From: Mesorhizobium caraganae
Lineage (GTDB): Bacteria > Pseudomonadota > Alphaproteobacteria > Rhizobiales > Rhizobiaceae
Direction: 5' to 3'
DNA: 64,000 nt
Assembly (NCBI RefSeq): GCF_016836705.1
Contig: NZ_JAFCGY010000001.1
Span: forward strand, 1,240,001-1,304,000
The notes beneath the pieces were generated by a model. The model saw only the letters and a list, made by a program, of their open reading frames with translations. It made no database searches and was not told where the DNA came from. Numbering within the stretch: position 1 is the stretch's first letter; every line of letters starts with the position of its first letter. The translations under genes and the position numbers were made by a program. This document shows, in pieces, positions 1 through 10,000 of this stretch.

Positions 1-273
1 CAGCACGCCGAACACTTCCTCCGAAAAGCGCTTGGCGCCGTCGGTGCCGTGGGTCTCGATCTCCTTGGCAAACAGCGGCACGAAGGCGGCGTTGAACGCG
101 CCCTCGGCAAACAGCCGGCGAAACGTGTTGGGAAACTGGAAGGCGGCGTTGAAGGCGTCCGCCACCGGTCCGGTGCCGAGTGCGGCCGCCATCAGCATTT
201 CGCGACCAAAGCCCAGCGCGCGGCTCATCAGCGTGCCGGATGCAACTGTGGCGAATTTCTTGACGAGGCTCAT
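1..273 (-). CDS. murJ: Lipid II flippase MurJ (MviN), N-terminal part
   Basis: The first 91 codons of MurJ, the inner-membrane flippase that moves lipid II for peptidoglycan synthesis. The gene runs off the left edge of the window. The N-terminus reads MSLVKKFATVASGTLMSRAL and continues with GFGREMLMAAALG and a stretch containing FQFPNTFRRLFAEGAFNAAF, the strongly conserved opening of the MviN family. It lies 41 bases downstream of glnD on the same strand. The glnD-murJ pair is a common alphaproteobacterial arrangement, so co-transcription is likely. The family call is secure; nothing can be said about the missing C-terminus. Confidence 0.93.
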   Translation of the reverse strand, partial: MSLVKKFATVASGTLMSRALGFGREMLMAAALGTGPVADAFNAAFQFPNTFRRLFAEGAFNAAFVPLFAKEIETHGTDGAKRFSEEVFGVL

Positions 274-313
274 GCGCGCGGAGATTGCCTGGGTGATTGG
301 GACAAAGTGATGG

Positions 314-3109
314 TCACTCGGCCGCCGCCTTGGCCTTGCCGCCGCGCTCGGGGGCCACGCCCTCGAGCGCTGTGATAAGCCTGGTGTGGATGGCGGCGGT
401 GCGCGCCGGGCTGTCGATCTTCTGTCCCGTCAGGTCGGTGACATAGAAAGTGTCGATGACCTTCTCGCCGAAGGTGGTGATGTGGGCCGAGGCGATGTCG
501 AGCGACAGGTCCGACAGCGCGCTGGTGATCTCCGACAACAGGCCCGGCCGGTCCAGCCCCTCGACCTCGATCACCGAAAACCGGTTCGATAGCGTGTTGC
601 GGATTTCGGCGCGCGGCGGAATCTTGAACACCTTGGCGCCGCGCCGCGGCCTGGTGCGCTTCTCGATCATTTCCGGCAGCCAGCTCTTGCCCGACAGCAC
701 GTCCTCGATCAGCCGGCCGACGCGCTCGGCGCGGCGGCGCTCGTCCTCGTCGCGGTCGAACTCCCTGGAGATCAGGATGATGTCCAGGGCGCGGCCGTCG
801 GAGGTGGTGAAGATCTGCGCGTCGACGATGTTGCCGCCGGCGCCCGCACAGGCGCCGGCTATGACCGAGAGCAGGCGCGGATGGTCCTGCGCCAGCACGG
901 TGATCTCGGTCACTGCCTCGAACTGGTGTGTCCTGACCACGGTGGCCAGCTTCTTGCCCGCCGCGTCCGCCTCGCGGATGAATTCGGCGTGGCGCAACTG
1001 GTCGGCAAGATCGACGGTCAAAAGGTAATTCTCATAATGCAGGCCGACATAGCGCTTGCGCGCCTTGTCCGGCCAGTCGGCCAGTGCCTCGGCCAGACGC
1101 TCGCGCGCCGCCGCCGTGCGCTTGGCGCGCGACACCTCCGAGAAGCCGCCGGTCAACAGTAGCTCGGTCTCGTAGTATAGCGTGCGCAGCAACTGGCCCT
1201 TCCAGCCGTTCCAGACGCCTGGCCCGACGCCCCTGATATCGCAGACGGTCAGGATCAACAGTAGCTTCAGCCGTTCGACCGACTGCACGATCGAGGCGAA
1301 ATCCTCGATCGTCTTGCGGTCGTTGAGGTCGCGCGTCTGCGCCGTCATCGACATGACGAGATGGTTCTCGACCAGCCAGGCGACGGTCTCGGTGTCGGCG
1401 GCCGACAGCCCCATATGCGGGCAGATGCGCCGCGCGATCCTTGCGCCGGCCTCGGAGTGATCCTCCGGCCGCCCCTTGGCGATATCATGCAAGAGCACGG
1501 CGACATAAAGCGCTTCGCGGCTCTTCTTCAGCCCCGGCATCAGCGTGTGCGACAGCGGATGCACCTTTTCGCCGTCGCCGCGCTCGATCTCGGCCAGAAC
1601 GCCGATGCAGCGGATCAGGTGCTCGTCCACCGTATAGTGGTGGTACATCGAGAACTGCATCATGGCGACGATCTTGCCGAAGTCGGGGATCAGCTTGCCG
1701 AGCAGGCCGGCCTCGTTCATGCGTCGCAGATTGAGCTCGGCATTGCGGTCCGAGGTCAGGATGTCGAGAAACAGCCGGTTGGCCTCCTCGTCGCGCCGCA
1801 GCGACTTGTTGACGAGACCGAGCGAACGCGTGAGCAGCTTCAGCGCATCGGGATGGAATTCCAGCCCGTGCTTGTCGGCGAACCAGAACAGCCTGAGCAG
1901 ATTGACCGGGTCGCGCTCGAACACCGTGTCGTCGGCGACGTTGATGCGATGGTTGTCGACGATGAAATCGGACGTGCCGGCCAGCTTGCGCTTGCGGCGC
2001 TGGAAGGTGAGGAAGATGCGGTTGAAGCCCGGCACGTGCTTGGCCTGCTCTTCCTCGAGCGCGGCGCAGAAGATGCGGGTCAGGTCGCCGACATCCTTGG
2101 CGACGAGAAAATAGTGCTTCATGAAGCGCTCGACCGCCGACAGGCCGGGATGGGTGGTGTAACCGAGACGCTCGGCGATTTCGCGCTGGATGTCGAAATG
2201 CAGCCGTTCCTCGGGCTTGCCGGTGAGGAAATGCATGTGGCAGCGCACCGCCCACAGAAAGTCCTCGGCCTTGAGGAACTCCCTGTATTCGGCCTCGGTG
2301 AAAACGGCCTTGTCGACCAACTCCTCGCCGGTGCGCACGCGATAGAAGTATTTCGCGATCCAGAACAGCGTCTGCAAATCGCGCAGGCCGCCCTTGCCGT
2401 CCTTGACGTTGGGCTCGACCAGATAGCGGCTTTCGCCGGCCTTGGCATGGCGCTCGTCGCGTTCGGCGAGCTTGGCCTGAACATATTCGGGCCCGGTGGT
2501 GCGCACCACTTCATGGTCGAAGCGGGTCAGCAATTCGTCAAAGAGCTTTTGCTCTCCCCACAGGAACCGGGCCTCCAGGATCGAGGTGCGGATGGTGATG
2601 TCGCTGCGCGACAGCCTCAGGCACTCGTCGATGTTGCGGGTGGCGTGGCCGACCTTCAGCCCGAGGTCCCACAGCATATAGAGCATGTATTCGACGATCT
2701 GTTCGCCCCACGGCGTCTGCTTGTAGGGCAGCAGGAACAAGAGGTCGATGTCGGAACCCGGCGCCAGCGTGCCGCGGCCATAGCCGCCGACCGCGACGAC
2801 GGCCATGCGTTCGGCGGTCGACGGGTTTTTCACCCGATAAACATGGGTCGCGGCGAACTCGTAGAGGGCGCGGATGATCTCGTCCATGAGATGCGACAGC
2901 CGGGCAGCACAGGCCGCGCCGCTGCCATCGTCCATCAGCATGCGCTCGGCGACCTTGCGGCCCTCGGTCAGGCGTCCCTTCAACAGCTTGAGCGCACCGA
3001 CGCGCGCGCCGGACTCGGCGCCGCTGCCGGCCGAGGTCAGCGCCGTCATCTCGCGGCGCAGGGCGTCGCCGTCGATCAACTCGTCGAGTTTGAGGGAGAT
3101 TTTTGCCAT
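314..3109 (-). CDS. glnD: [Protein-PII] uridylyltransferase / uridylyl-removing enzyme
   Basis: Bifunctional nitrogen sensor that uridylylates PII (GlnB/GlnK) when nitrogen is limiting and removes UMP when glutamine is high. The protein has 931 residues, a normal GlnD length. The nucleotidyltransferase motif GGYGRG at about residues 108-113 is followed by the metal-binding GSDIDLLF near 118-125. The central HD domain shows [12 protein letters not shown], and two ACT domains lie at the C-terminus ([15 protein letters not shown] and [15 protein letters not shown]). All key motifs are intact, so both activities are expected. murJ follows on the same strand. In related genomes mutS usually sits next to glnD; here about 7 kb separates them. 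Confidence 0.97.
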   Translation of the reverse strand: MAKISLKLDELIDGDALRREMTALTSAGSGAESGARVGALKLLKGRLTEGRKVAERMLMDDGSGAACAARLSHLMDEIIRALYEFAATHVYRVKNPSTAERMAVVAVGGYGRGTLAPGSDIDLLFLLPYKQTPWGEQIVEYMLYMLWDLGLKVGHATRNIDECLRLSRSDITIRTSILEARFLWGEQKLFDELLTRFDHEVVRTTGPEYVQAKLAERDERHAKAGESRYLVEPNVKDGKGGLRDLQTLFWIAKYFYRVRTGEELVDKAVFTEAEYREFLKAEDFLWAVRCHMHFLTGKPEERLHFDIQREIAERLGYTTHPGLSAVERFMKHYFLVAKDVGDLTRIFCAALEEEQAKHVPGFNRIFLTFQRRKRKLAGTSDFIVDNHRINVADDTVFERDPVNLLRLFWFADKHGLEFHPDALKLLTRSLGLVNKSLRRDEEANRLFLDILTSDRNAELNLRRMNEAGLLGKLIPDFGKIVAMMQFSMYHHYTVDEHLIRCIGVLAEIERGDGEKVHPLSHTLMPGLKKSREALYVAVLLHDIAKGRPEDHSEAGARIARRICPHMGLSAADTETVAWLVENHLVMSMTAQTRDLNDRKTIEDFASIVQSVERLKLLLILTVCDIRGVGPGVWNGWKGQLLRTLYYETELLLTGGFSEVSRAKRTAAARERLAEALADWPDKARKRYVGLHYENYLLTVDLADQLRHAEFIREADAAGKKLATVVRTHQFEAVTEITVLAQDHPRLLSVIAGACAGAGGNIVDAQIFTTSDGRALDIILISREFDRDEDERRRAERVGRLIEDVLSGKSWLPEMIEKRTRPRRGAKVFKIPPRAEIRNTLSNRFSVIEVEGLDRPGLLSEITSALSDLSLDIASAHITTFGEKVIDTFYVTDLTGQKIDSPARTAAIHTRLITALEGVAPERGGKAKAAAE

Positions 3110-3142
3110 AAGTTACCGGTCGGCCTCGCCTTTCGGCGGCGT

Positions 3143-3985
3143 CTATAGCGCGTTTTCACGGCGCTGTGTATGGGGCCGCCGGACGCGCCGGCCGCGATAC
3201 TCGAACGGAATGACCTTCTCCTGCCGGAGCCGGAAGAGATCGACGATCTGCCGCGCCAGCCGCCAGGCTTCGATCCTCACCTTGGCGGCAATCGGCTTAT
3301 GCCGCCTTTTGTCCATCCCGCTTGCCACCCGTTCCTCCGCGCGCTCCTGCTTGAGCAGGCTCGGCAATTGCACTGGTCCTTCGCCAAGGAACTGAGCCTG
3401 CAGGCACAAAGCCGGCACAAGCTGATAAATGACCTTGCCGGACGAGGCCGCAAAACGCGGATTGAAGACGAGATGATCAACGGGAATGGCGATCTCATTC
3501 GCCGCGTCGACGAGGTGTCGGGCAGCCTGTCTCGACAGGATGTACCCGGCCGCGCCAATGTGGACGGCGTGCAGCCTGCTCGCAGAAAAACCGTGACCAC
3601 AGGCAACCCCCTTGCGTGAAATCACGGTTCGATTGAAGAACGTTTCCAGCTTGACGATATCCGCATCGGCGGGGATCCAGCCCACATCGGCAAGCAAAGC
3701 GCCGGCATTGTCAGAGAAGACGACATCGTCCTCGAAGATGGCGCCATAGGCGTCATCGCCTGCCGCGATCATCGACCAGCACTGTTTGTGACTGAGCAGG
3801 CAGGCAATCTCGGTGTCGGCCATACGCAAACGCTTTTTTCTTTGCGGCATTTCGGCCAGATCCGGCCGATCGCGCGCGTCGATGGCGACGACCCGTTCAA
3901 AGGCGAGGCCGACGCGGGCGAACTCGGCCGACACATGGGCGAGGCGGTCGCGGGACCGATCGAGATTGATAACCAGGCATTTCAT
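3143..3985 (-). CDS. Glycosyltransferase family 25 (LPS-type) protein
   Basis: A GT25-family enzyme, a group that transfers galactose or other sugars onto lipooligosaccharide. The start MKCLVINLDRSRDRLAHVSA is the canonical GT25 opening, and FEDDVVFSDNA resembles the metal-binding D-x-D-type region. The open frame extends 60 codons upstream, but the conserved domain begins at this Met; a Met 14 codons earlier (position 4027) is possible. Neither start has a strong ribosome-binding site. The product is about 280 residues. The gene is transcribed away from the copper ATPase and lies just upstream of glnD. The sugar acceptor cannot be read from the sequence. Confidence 0.8.
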   Translation of the reverse strand: MKCLVINLDRSRDRLAHVSAEFARVGLAFERVVAIDARDRPDLAEMPQRKKRLRMADTEIACLLSHKQCWSMIAAGDDAYGAIFEDDVVFSDNAGALLADVGWIPADADIVKLETFFNRTVISRKGVACGHGFSASRLHAVHIGAAGYILSRQAARHLVDAANEIAIPVDHLVFNPRFAASSGKVIYQLVPALCLQAQFLGEGPVQLPSLLKQERAEERVASGMDKRRHKPIAAKVRIEAWRLARQIVDLFRLRQEKVIPFEYRGRRVRRPHTQRRENAL

Positions 3986-4109
3986 GTGGGTGGGTTCGAT
4001 GCAGCGGATGCAGGTGGTCGCGTCCATAACATAGGAAAGAAATTGCGTAAGCGATTTTTCCCTCGATGCCGTCCGATGGGGGCCATGATCGAAAAGTGGA
4101 AATCGCCCC

Positions 4110-4140
4110 TTGACCTTCCAGTTACTGGAAGCACTACCTC
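4110..4140 (+). promoter_or_regulatory. MerR-type (CueR/HmrR-like) copper promoter and operator
   Basis: A -35 TTGACC (4110-4115) and a -10-like TACCTC (4135-4140) are separated by 19 bp, the over-long spacer typical of MerR-family promoters. A perfect inverted repeat CTTCCAGT-T-ACTGGAAG (4115-4131) fills the spacer and matches the CCTTCC...GGAAGG style of CueR/HmrR operators. It lies 33 bp before the copper ATPase start. No merR-type gene is in this window, so the regulator must be encoded elsewhere. Confidence 0.8.
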
Positions 4141-4172
4141 CGCACCCAGACAGACATGAAGGCATTTATTCG

Positions 4173-6686
4173 ATGGCGCATTCCGAGCATCACCACCACG
4201 CGCACACGGCCGATGGCGGCTGCTGTGCGGCAAAGGCGGCTGTGCCGACCGCCGAGGCCGTGGTGCGCGATCCCGTCTGCGGCATGAGCGTCGATCCGGT
4301 AGCGGGCAAGCCGTCGGTCGAGCATGGCGGTCGCCTCTTTCACTTCTGCAGCGAGAACTGCCGCACGAAATTCGTCGCTGAGCCTGAAAAATACCTGACC
4401 GCCACGGACCCGGTCTGCGGCATGAGCGTGGATCGTGCCACAGCCAGGCATTTCTTCCGGCACGAAGGCCAGGGGTTCTATTTCTGCTCGGCCGGATGCC
4501 AGGCGAAGTTTGAAGCCGAGCCGCAAAAATATCTCGGCGACAGGCCGGCACCGCTGCCAATGCCGAAAGGCACGCAATACACCTGTCCGATGCATCCCGA
4601 GATCATTCGCGACAAGCCCGGCTCGTGCCCGATCTGCGGCATGGCGCTGGAGCCGATGGGCGTTCCCACCGGCGATGAGGGCCCGAACCCCGAACTGGTC
4701 GACTTCACCAGGCGGTTCTGGGTCAGTACGGTGCTGTCCGTGCCGCTGCTGATCGTCGCCATGGCGCCGATGCTCGGCCTGACTTTCCAGGCCTTTGTCG
4801 ACGAGCGCACGATGGTTTGGCTCGAACTGGCGCTGGCGAGCCCCGTCGTGCTGTGGGCGGCCTTCCCGTTCTTCCATCGCGGATGGGATTCACTGGTCAA
4901 CCGCAGCCCCAACATGTGGACGCTGATTTCGCTCGGTGTGGGTGCTGCCTATCTCTACAGCGTCGTGGCGACACTGTTTCCGGACATCTTTCCGCATCAG
5001 TTCCGCGGGCATGGCGGCACCGTGCCGGTCTATTTCGAGGCCGCCGCCGTCATCGTCGCGCTGGTGTTCCTCGGCCAGGTCCTCGAACTGCGAGCACGCG
5101 AAAAGACCGGCTCGGCCATTCGCGCGCTGCTCGACCTGGCGCCGAAGACGGCGCGGCTGCTGGGCGTGGACGGCTCCGAGACCGACGTGCCGCTCGATGC
5201 GGTCAAGGCCGGCGACAGGCTGCGCATCCGTCCGGGCGATGCCGTGCCGGTCGACGGCATCGTGCTTGAGGGGCGCTCTTCGGTCGACGAATCGATGATT
5301 TCGGGTGAGCCGCTGCCAGTCGAAAAGACTGATGGCGATGCCTTGACCGGCGGCACGCTCAACAAAAACGGCTCGCTGATCATGCGCGCCGAGAAGGTCG
5401 GCGCGGAAACCACGCTGGCGCGCATCGTTCAACTGGTGGCCAAAGCACAGCGTTCACGCGCGCCGATTCAAGGGTTGGCCGATCGCGTCTCCTTCTACTT
5501 CGTCCCCACCGTCGTGCTGGTGGCGCTTGCCGCCTTTGCCGCCTGGGCCGTCTTCGGCCCCGAGCCCAGCTTGATCTTCGCCATCGTCTCGGCGGTCTCG
5601 GTGCTGATCATCGCCTGTCCCTGCGCGCTTGGTCTCGCGACGCCGATGTCGATCATGACCGCCACCGGCCGCGGCGCACACGCCGGCGTGCTGATCAAGG
5701 AAGCCGCCGCTCTGGAACGTTTCGCCTCGGTCGACACGCTGATCGTCGACAAGACCGGAACCTTGACTGAGGGACGGCCGCGCCTGACCGATGTCGTCGC
5801 GGCGGTTGGCCTAGCGGAGAACGAATTGTTGGCGCTCGCCGCTGGCCTCGAAAAAGGCTCGGAGCATCCTTTGGCCGAAGCAATCGTCGGCGGCGCCGGT
5901 GAGCGTGGCCTGACAATCGAAGAAGCCAGTGGCTTCGAAGCCGTCACCGGCAAGGGCGTCTCCGGCACTGTGTCAACCCGCGAGGTCGCGCTCGGCAATG
6001 CCGCCATGATGGCCGATCTTGGTATCGATACCGCGCCCCTGTCGGCCAGGGCCGAGGCGCTGCAGGCCGAAGGCAAGACCGCCATGTTCGTTGCCGTCGA
6101 CAAAAAACTGGCCGGCATCGTCGCCGTCGCCGACCCGATCAAGGCAACGACGGCCGAGGCGATCCGGGCACTGCACGACAGGGGACTGAAGATCATCATG
6201 GCGACCGGCGACAATGAGCGCACGGCGCGCGCCATCGCCAAAAGCCTCGGGATCGACGAGGTGCGCGCCGGCCTGCTGCCGGAGCAGAAGGCGGCATTGG
6301 TCGAGGAATTGCGCGCCAAGGGCACCGGCGTCGCCATGGCCGGCGACGGCGTCAACGACGCACCCGCACTTGCCGCCGCCGATGTCGGCATCGCCATGGG
6401 CACGGGCGCCGACGTTGCGGTCGAAAGCGCCGGGATCACCCTGGTCAAGGGCGACCTCAACGGCATCGTTCGGGCGCGAACGCTGGCCCAGGCGACGATC
6501 CGCAACATCCGCCAGAATCTGTTTTTTGCCTTCCTCTACAATGTGCTTGGCGTGCCGATTGCCGCCGGCGTGCTCTATCCGCTGACCGGCACACTTTTGT
6601 CGCCGATGCTGGCGGCGGCGGCGATGAGCCTGTCCTCGGTTTCGGTGATCGCCAACGCATTGCAGCTCAGGACATTGAAACTCTGA
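4173..6686 (+). CDS. copA: Copper-exporting P1B-type ATPase
   Basis: Inner-membrane Cu(I) efflux ATPase of 837 residues. The start chosen (MAHSEHHHHAHT) follows the MerR-type promoter; the frame is open 21 codons further up. The N-terminus has a His-rich tail, two YHS-like DPVCGMSV modules (Cys36 and Cys82, each followed by an FxFCS...C pair), and a CPMHP...CPICGM heavy-metal-binding module (138-157), instead of classic GMxCxxC domains. The core has SGEP, the transmembrane CPC ion site (about 483), DKTGT with phosphorylated Asp (about 526), SEHPLAEA and GDGVNDAP (about 724). The C-terminal helices contain NxxxAxxYN-like FAFLYN and MSLSS, the Cu(I) signature. It is followed by a DUF305 gene. 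Confidence 0.93.
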   Translation: MAHSEHHHHAHTADGGCCAAKAAVPTAEAVVRDPVCGMSVDPVAGKPSVEHGGRLFHFCSENCRTKFVAEPEKYLTATDPVCGMSVDRATARHFFRHEGQGFYFCSAGCQAKFEAEPQKYLGDRPAPLPMPKGTQYTCPMHPEIIRDKPGSCPICGMALEPMGVPTGDEGPNPELVDFTRRFWVSTVLSVPLLIVAMAPMLGLTFQAFVDERTMVWLELALASPVVLWAAFPFFHRGWDSLVNRSPNMWTLISLGVGAAYLYSVVATLFPDIFPHQFRGHGGTVPVYFEAAAVIVALVFLGQVLELRAREKTGSAIRALLDLAPKTARLLGVDGSETDVPLDAVKAGDRLRIRPGDAVPVDGIVLEGRSSVDESMISGEPLPVEKTDGDALTGGTLNKNGSLIMRAEKVGAETTLARIVQLVAKAQRSRAPIQGLADRVSFYFVPTVVLVALAAFAAWAVFGPEPSLIFAIVSAVSVLIIACPCALGLATPMSIMTATGRGAHAGVLIKEAAALERFASVDTLIVDKTGTLTEGRPRLTDVVAAVGLAENELLALAAGLEKGSEHPLAEAIVGGAGERGLTIEEASGFEAVTGKGVSGTVSTREVALGNAAMMADLGIDTAPLSARAEALQAEGKTAMFVAVDKKLAGIVAVADPIKATTAEAIRALHDRGLKIIMATGDNERTARAIAKSLGIDEVRAGLLPEQKAALVEELRAKGTGVAMAGDGVNDAPALAAADVGIAMGTGADVAVESAGITLVKGDLNGIVRARTLAQATIRNIRQNLFFAFLYNVLGVPIAAGVLYPLTGTLLSPMLAAAAMSLSSVSVIANALQLRTLKL

Positions 6687-6729
6687 ACTCAACCCCCAAA
6701 TACGAAATCCAATCAACAGGAGATCATGG

Positions 6730-7122
6730 ATGACCTTGGCTAAAAAGATCGTGCTTTTGCTGATGGCGGCGGGAATGCTGCTTGCCGTTTTCCTCGAAAG
6801 CGTTCCGGCGCAGTCCGAGGAGATGAAACACGACATGGGCGCGATGGCGACAGACGCGACCGGTCCGTCGACCGAAGGCTACAAGGCGGCGATGGACAAG
6901 ATGCATGCCGACATGATGGCCCCCCAATACACCGGCAATGCCGATGTCGATTTCGTGCGCGGCATGATCCCGCATCATCAGGGCGCGATCGACATGGCCA
7001 AGGTGGAACTTGCCAATGGCAAGGATCCTGAAATCCGCAAGCTGGCCGAAGGCGTCATCGCCGCGCAGGAAGCCGAGATCAAGCAGATGCAGGACTGGCT
7101 CGCAGCCCATCCGCTGAAGTAG
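6730..7122 (+). CDS. DUF305 family exported protein, copper-associated
   Basis: A 130-residue protein with an N-terminal hydrophobic signal segment ending near AQS and a Met/His-rich mature part. The family core [20 protein letters not shown] is complete. DUF305 proteins adopt a ferritin-like helical fold and often accompany copper resistance genes; the Met and His residues suggest periplasmic metal binding, which is inference. An AGGAGA sequence precedes the start. The gene lies 43 bases after copA in the same direction and probably shares the copper-responsive promoter. Confidence 0.85.
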   Translation: MTLAKKIVLLLMAAGMLLAVFLESVPAQSEEMKHDMGAMATDATGPSTEGYKAAMDKMHADMMAPQYTGNADVDFVRGMIPHHQGAIDMAKVELANGKDPEIRKLAEGVIAAQEAEIKQMQDWLAAHPLK

Positions 7123-7139
7123 GCATCCCCGATCATGCA

Positions 7140-7164
7140 GGAGAGATCCATTCTGGATTTCTCC
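7140..7164. terminator. Possible terminator hairpin after the copper genes
   Basis: An 11-bp stem (GGAGAGATCCA / TGGATTTCTCC, with one wobble pair) and a TTC loop, 18 bases after the DUF305 stop. No U-run follows, so intrinsic termination is uncertain; it could be a 3' stabilising stem. Confidence 0.35.
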
Positions 7165-7265
7165 CTGTGCTTGTGATGCCATGCGCATCGACCGCCAGAC
7201 CAGCAATTCCAGGAAAAGTGCGAGCGGTTTTCCGTCGGGAATTGTGTAACAAAGATAGAGCCTCT

Positions 7266-8110
7266 ATGCCAACGACGATCAGAACCACCACGCTGCCTTC
7301 GGGCGAAGCCGTCCAGGTGCTGGGACAGGGTACGTGGAAGATGGGCGAGGATTCCCGCCGCCGTGCCGGCGAGGTCAACGCCCTGAAGCTCGGGCTGGAC
7401 CTCGGCATGACGCTGATCGACACCGCCGAAATGTATGCCAGCGGCGGCGCCGAGGAGGTGGTGGCCGAAGCCATTGCCGACGCCGCGACGAACTCGTTCT
7501 AGTCTCCAAGGTGTTGCCGTCCAATGCCTCGCGCGCCGGCGTGGCGCGGGCCTGCGAAAACAGCCTGAAGCGCCTGCGCACCGACCGCATCGATCTCTAT
7601 CTCCTGCACTGGCCGGGCAGCGTGCCTTTGTCTGAAACCGTCGAGGCTTTCGAGGCTTTGAAAAAGGCCGGCAAGATCCGCCATTGGGGCGTCAGCAATT
7701 TCGACACCGACGAGATGGAGGAACTGACCGGGCTGCGCTCGGGCGACAATGTCCAGACCAATCAGGTGCTCTACAATCTGTCGCGGCGCGGCCCGGAATT
7801 CGATCTCGGGCCATGGAGCCGGCAACGTGGCATTCCGCTGATGGCCTATTCGCCGGTCGAGCAGGGCGCGCTGGCGCGCAATGCCAGGCTGGAGATCATC
7901 GCCGCCCGCCACAACGCCACGGCGGCACAGATCGCGCTTGCCTGGGTGATGGCGCAGCCAGGCGTCATCGCCATCCCGAAGGCCAGCAGCCAGGACCATG
8001 TCCGCCAGAATGTCGCGGCGCTCGACATCAAGCTCACAGGCGAAGACCTCGCCGAACTCGACCGCGCCTTCCCGCCGCCGACCCGCAAGCGCGGGCTGGA
8101 GATGATCTAG
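7266..8110 (+). pseudogene. Aldo/keto reductase, disrupted by a single-base frameshift
   Basis: The start [20 protein letters not shown] and the first 76 or so codons read in one frame, then stop at a TAG (7501-7503) just after the sequence for EAIAD. The rest of the protein ([18 protein letters not shown] onward) continues in the next frame without interruption to 8110. One base appears to be missing near 7481-7488. Joined, the frames give a normal aldo/keto reductase of about 281 residues with the full catalytic set: Asp and Tyr in IDTAEMYAS, Lys in LVSKVLP and His in LLHWPG. It could be a recent pseudogene or a sequencing error; the downstream part shows no decay. Confidence 0.8.
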
Positions 8111-8111
8111 A

Positions 8112-8921
8112 TTGGAACGGATTTCGGCCGGCCATCATCATACGGCGTATAGAGTCGGAGCAATGACGGTCACGTCACTGCGCGACGGCTATGTCGACAT
8201 GCCGGTAAGGCGACTGCGCCAGCCGGGAGACATTGCATTCGGCGATGACCTACCGGCGCAGGTATCACTCGTCGACGGCGCGCTCAGGCTATCGGTCAAC
8301 GCGTTTGCCATCGATGACGGCAACGACATCACGCTCATCGACACGGGCTCCTCGAACGCCTGGCACTCGACAATGGGGCATCTGCCCGAGGCGCTTCGCG
8401 AGGCGAAGATCGCCACTGGGCGGATACGGACCGTTGCTTTCACCCATACCCATCTCGACCATATCCACGGGCTGATCCTTGCCGATGGTGGCGACGGCTT
8501 CCCGCAACTCTCTCGTCTGCTTGTCCCGCGAGCTGAACTCGACATGTTCCGGGAAGTGGCGAGGCTGGAACGCTTCCACGACCGAGCACAGCCCTTCGAC
8601 GCCGGACAGCGTCTGGGCGCGAACATCGAGACCATTGCCGCCGCCGGCCATGAAGTCGGCCACACGTGCTTTCGCGTGACGAGCGCCGGCGAGACACTGT
8701 TGATTTGGGGCGACACCGTGCATGTGCCGTCGCTTCAGTTCGATCGCCCGGAGATCGCCTGGGAATTCGACGCCGACCGGGAGCAGGCGCGCGCAAGCCG
8801 ATTGCGACTGTTGGCCCTTGCCGCCGACAACGCCTGCTTCGTTGCGGGAGCGCATCTCGATTCACCGGGAGTCGGCCGGGTTTTTCGAACCGAGACAGGC
8901 TTCCGCTTCGAACCTGTCTAG
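8112..8921 (+). CDS. MBL-fold metallo-hydrolase
   Basis: A metallo-beta-lactamase-fold hydrolase of about 269 residues. The zinc motif HTHLDH lies at about residues 115-120, followed by a GH (AGHEVGHT), a GD (IWGDTVH) and a late His (AGAHLD), so the dinuclear zinc site is complete. The start is a TTG two bases after the aldo/keto reductase stop, preceded by GGAG at suitable spacing. ATG 8163 is an alternative, but it would cut into the conserved first strand (YRVGAMTVTSLRDG). The C-terminus overlaps the convergent TetR gene by 4 bases. The substrate is unknown. Confidence 0.85.
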   Translation: MERISAGHHHTAYRVGAMTVTSLRDGYVDMPVRRLRQPGDIAFGDDLPAQVSLVDGALRLSVNAFAIDDGNDITLIDTGSSNAWHSTMGHLPEALREAKIATGRIRTVAFTHTHLDHIHGLILADGGDGFPQLSRLLVPRAELDMFREVARLERFHDRAQPFDAGQRLGANIETIAAAGHEVGHTCFRVTSAGETLLIWGDTVHVPSLQFDRPEIAWEFDADREQARASRLRLLALAADNACFVAGAHLDSPGVGRVFRTETGFRFEPV

Positions 8922-9493
8922 ATATCGTCGCCGCCTGTCAGCCCCAACCGCATGTGCGTCCGGCGCAGCACGCGCGAAAACATGCCGGCATCGTCGACGG
9001 CGCGGGCAAGCGTGAGCGCGCCCTGGATGGCAGCGACCGCTTCTTCGGCAAGCTCGGCCGCCTCGGTCGTTCCGTGCCCGTCTCGCGCCAGCGCATCGGC
9101 GAGGTGCCCGACCCAGCGGCCGAAATAGTCCCTGATCTGGCTGGCGAAGAGATCGCGCGATTCCTCCAGCGCGAAGGCGCCGATAAGGCACACCCGGCGC
9201 CCCGAGCGGAAATAGCTGTCGGTCGCCTCGAACATATGCTCGATCCCGGCTCGCGGATCGGTGCCGTCGCGCAAGCGTTCGAAGACATTGTCCTCGAACC
9301 AGCCGTCGATATGGGCGATGACGGCCCCTGCCATCTCTTCCTTGCCGCCGGGGAAGAAGTGGTAAAGGCTTCCCTTGCCCAGCCCCGTCGCCGCGCCGAT
9401 CAGCGCGATGCTCGCGCCCTCATAGCCGTGTTCGCGAAAGACCTCAGCCACCATCGCCAGCAGCTGGTCGCGGTCGGGTGCGATGCGCCGCAT
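8918..9493 (-). CDS. TetR/AcrR family transcriptional regulator
   Basis: A 191-residue TetR-type repressor. The N-terminal helix-turn-helix contains HGYEGASIALIGAATGLG and the family hallmark KGSLYHFFPGGKEEMA. The C-terminal ligand domain resembles the TetR_C-type domains of repressors of small NTF2 or reductase genes. It is the second gene of a two-gene operon, 9 bases behind the DUF1348 gene. A palindrome in that operon's promoter is the obvious target, so autoregulation is likely. Confidence 0.88.
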   Translation of the reverse strand: MRRIAPDRDQLLAMVAEVFREHGYEGASIALIGAATGLGKGSLYHFFPGGKEEMAGAVIAHIDGWFEDNVFERLRDGTDPRAGIEHMFEATDSYFRSGRRVCLIGAFALEESRDLFASQIRDYFGRWVGHLADALARDGHGTTEAAELAEEAVAAIQGALTLARAVDDAGMFSRVLRRTHMRLGLTGGDDI

Positions 9494-9502
9494 TGGCGAC
9501 TT

Positions 9503-9967
9503 TTACAGCCCGAGTTCGGTCAGGCCCGGATGGTCGTCCGGCCGGCGGCCGAGCGGCCAATGATATTTGCGATCGGCCTCAGTGATCGGCAGGTCGTTGA
9601 TGCTGGCGACGCGGCGGCGCATCAGCCCGGCTTCGTCGAATTCCCAGTTCTCATTGCCGTAGGAGCGGAACCAGTGGCCGCTGTCGTCGCGCCATTCATA
9701 GGCAAAGCGCACCGCGATGCGGTTGTCGTTCCAGGTCCACACTTCCTTGATGAGTCGATAGTCCAACTCGCGCGCCCATTTGCGCTTGAGGAAGCCGACG
9801 ATCTCCCTTCTGCCGGAAACAAACTCGGCGCGATTACGCCAGGTGCTGTCCTCGGTATAGGCGAGCGAGATCCGTTCCGGGTCGCGGCTGTTCCAGGCGT
9901 CTTCCGCGAGGCGCGCCTTTTGCGCCGCTGTTTCGGCCGTGAACGGCGGCAAGGGCGGACGGCTCAT
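9503..9967 (-). CDS. DUF1348 / NTF2-like family protein
   Basis: A 154-residue member of the DUF1348 family, cone-shaped NTF2-like proteins. Characteristic stretches are [31 protein letters not shown] and [13 protein letters not shown]. The biochemical role of the family is not established. It leads an operon with a TetR gene and is expressed from a promoter whose spacer holds a palindromic operator, suggesting induction by a small molecule sensed by that TetR protein. Confidence 0.85.
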   Translation of the reverse strand: MSRPPLPPFTAETAAQKARLAEDAWNSRDPERISLAYTEDSTWRNRAEFVSGRREIVGFLKRKWARELDYRLIKEVWTWNDNRIAVRFAYEWRDDSGHWFRSYGNENWEFDEAGLMRRRVASINDLPITEADRKYHWPLGRRPDDHPGLTELGL

Positions 9968-10000
9968 GGAATTCTCCCATCGGCAAAGGCGATGAGACGC

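Noticed and set aside
1361..3148. 595-residue plus-strand open frame opposite glnD
   Set aside because: It mirrors the complete, motif-rich glnD gene. Such long antisense frames are common in GC-rich DNA, and the translation has no domain pattern.
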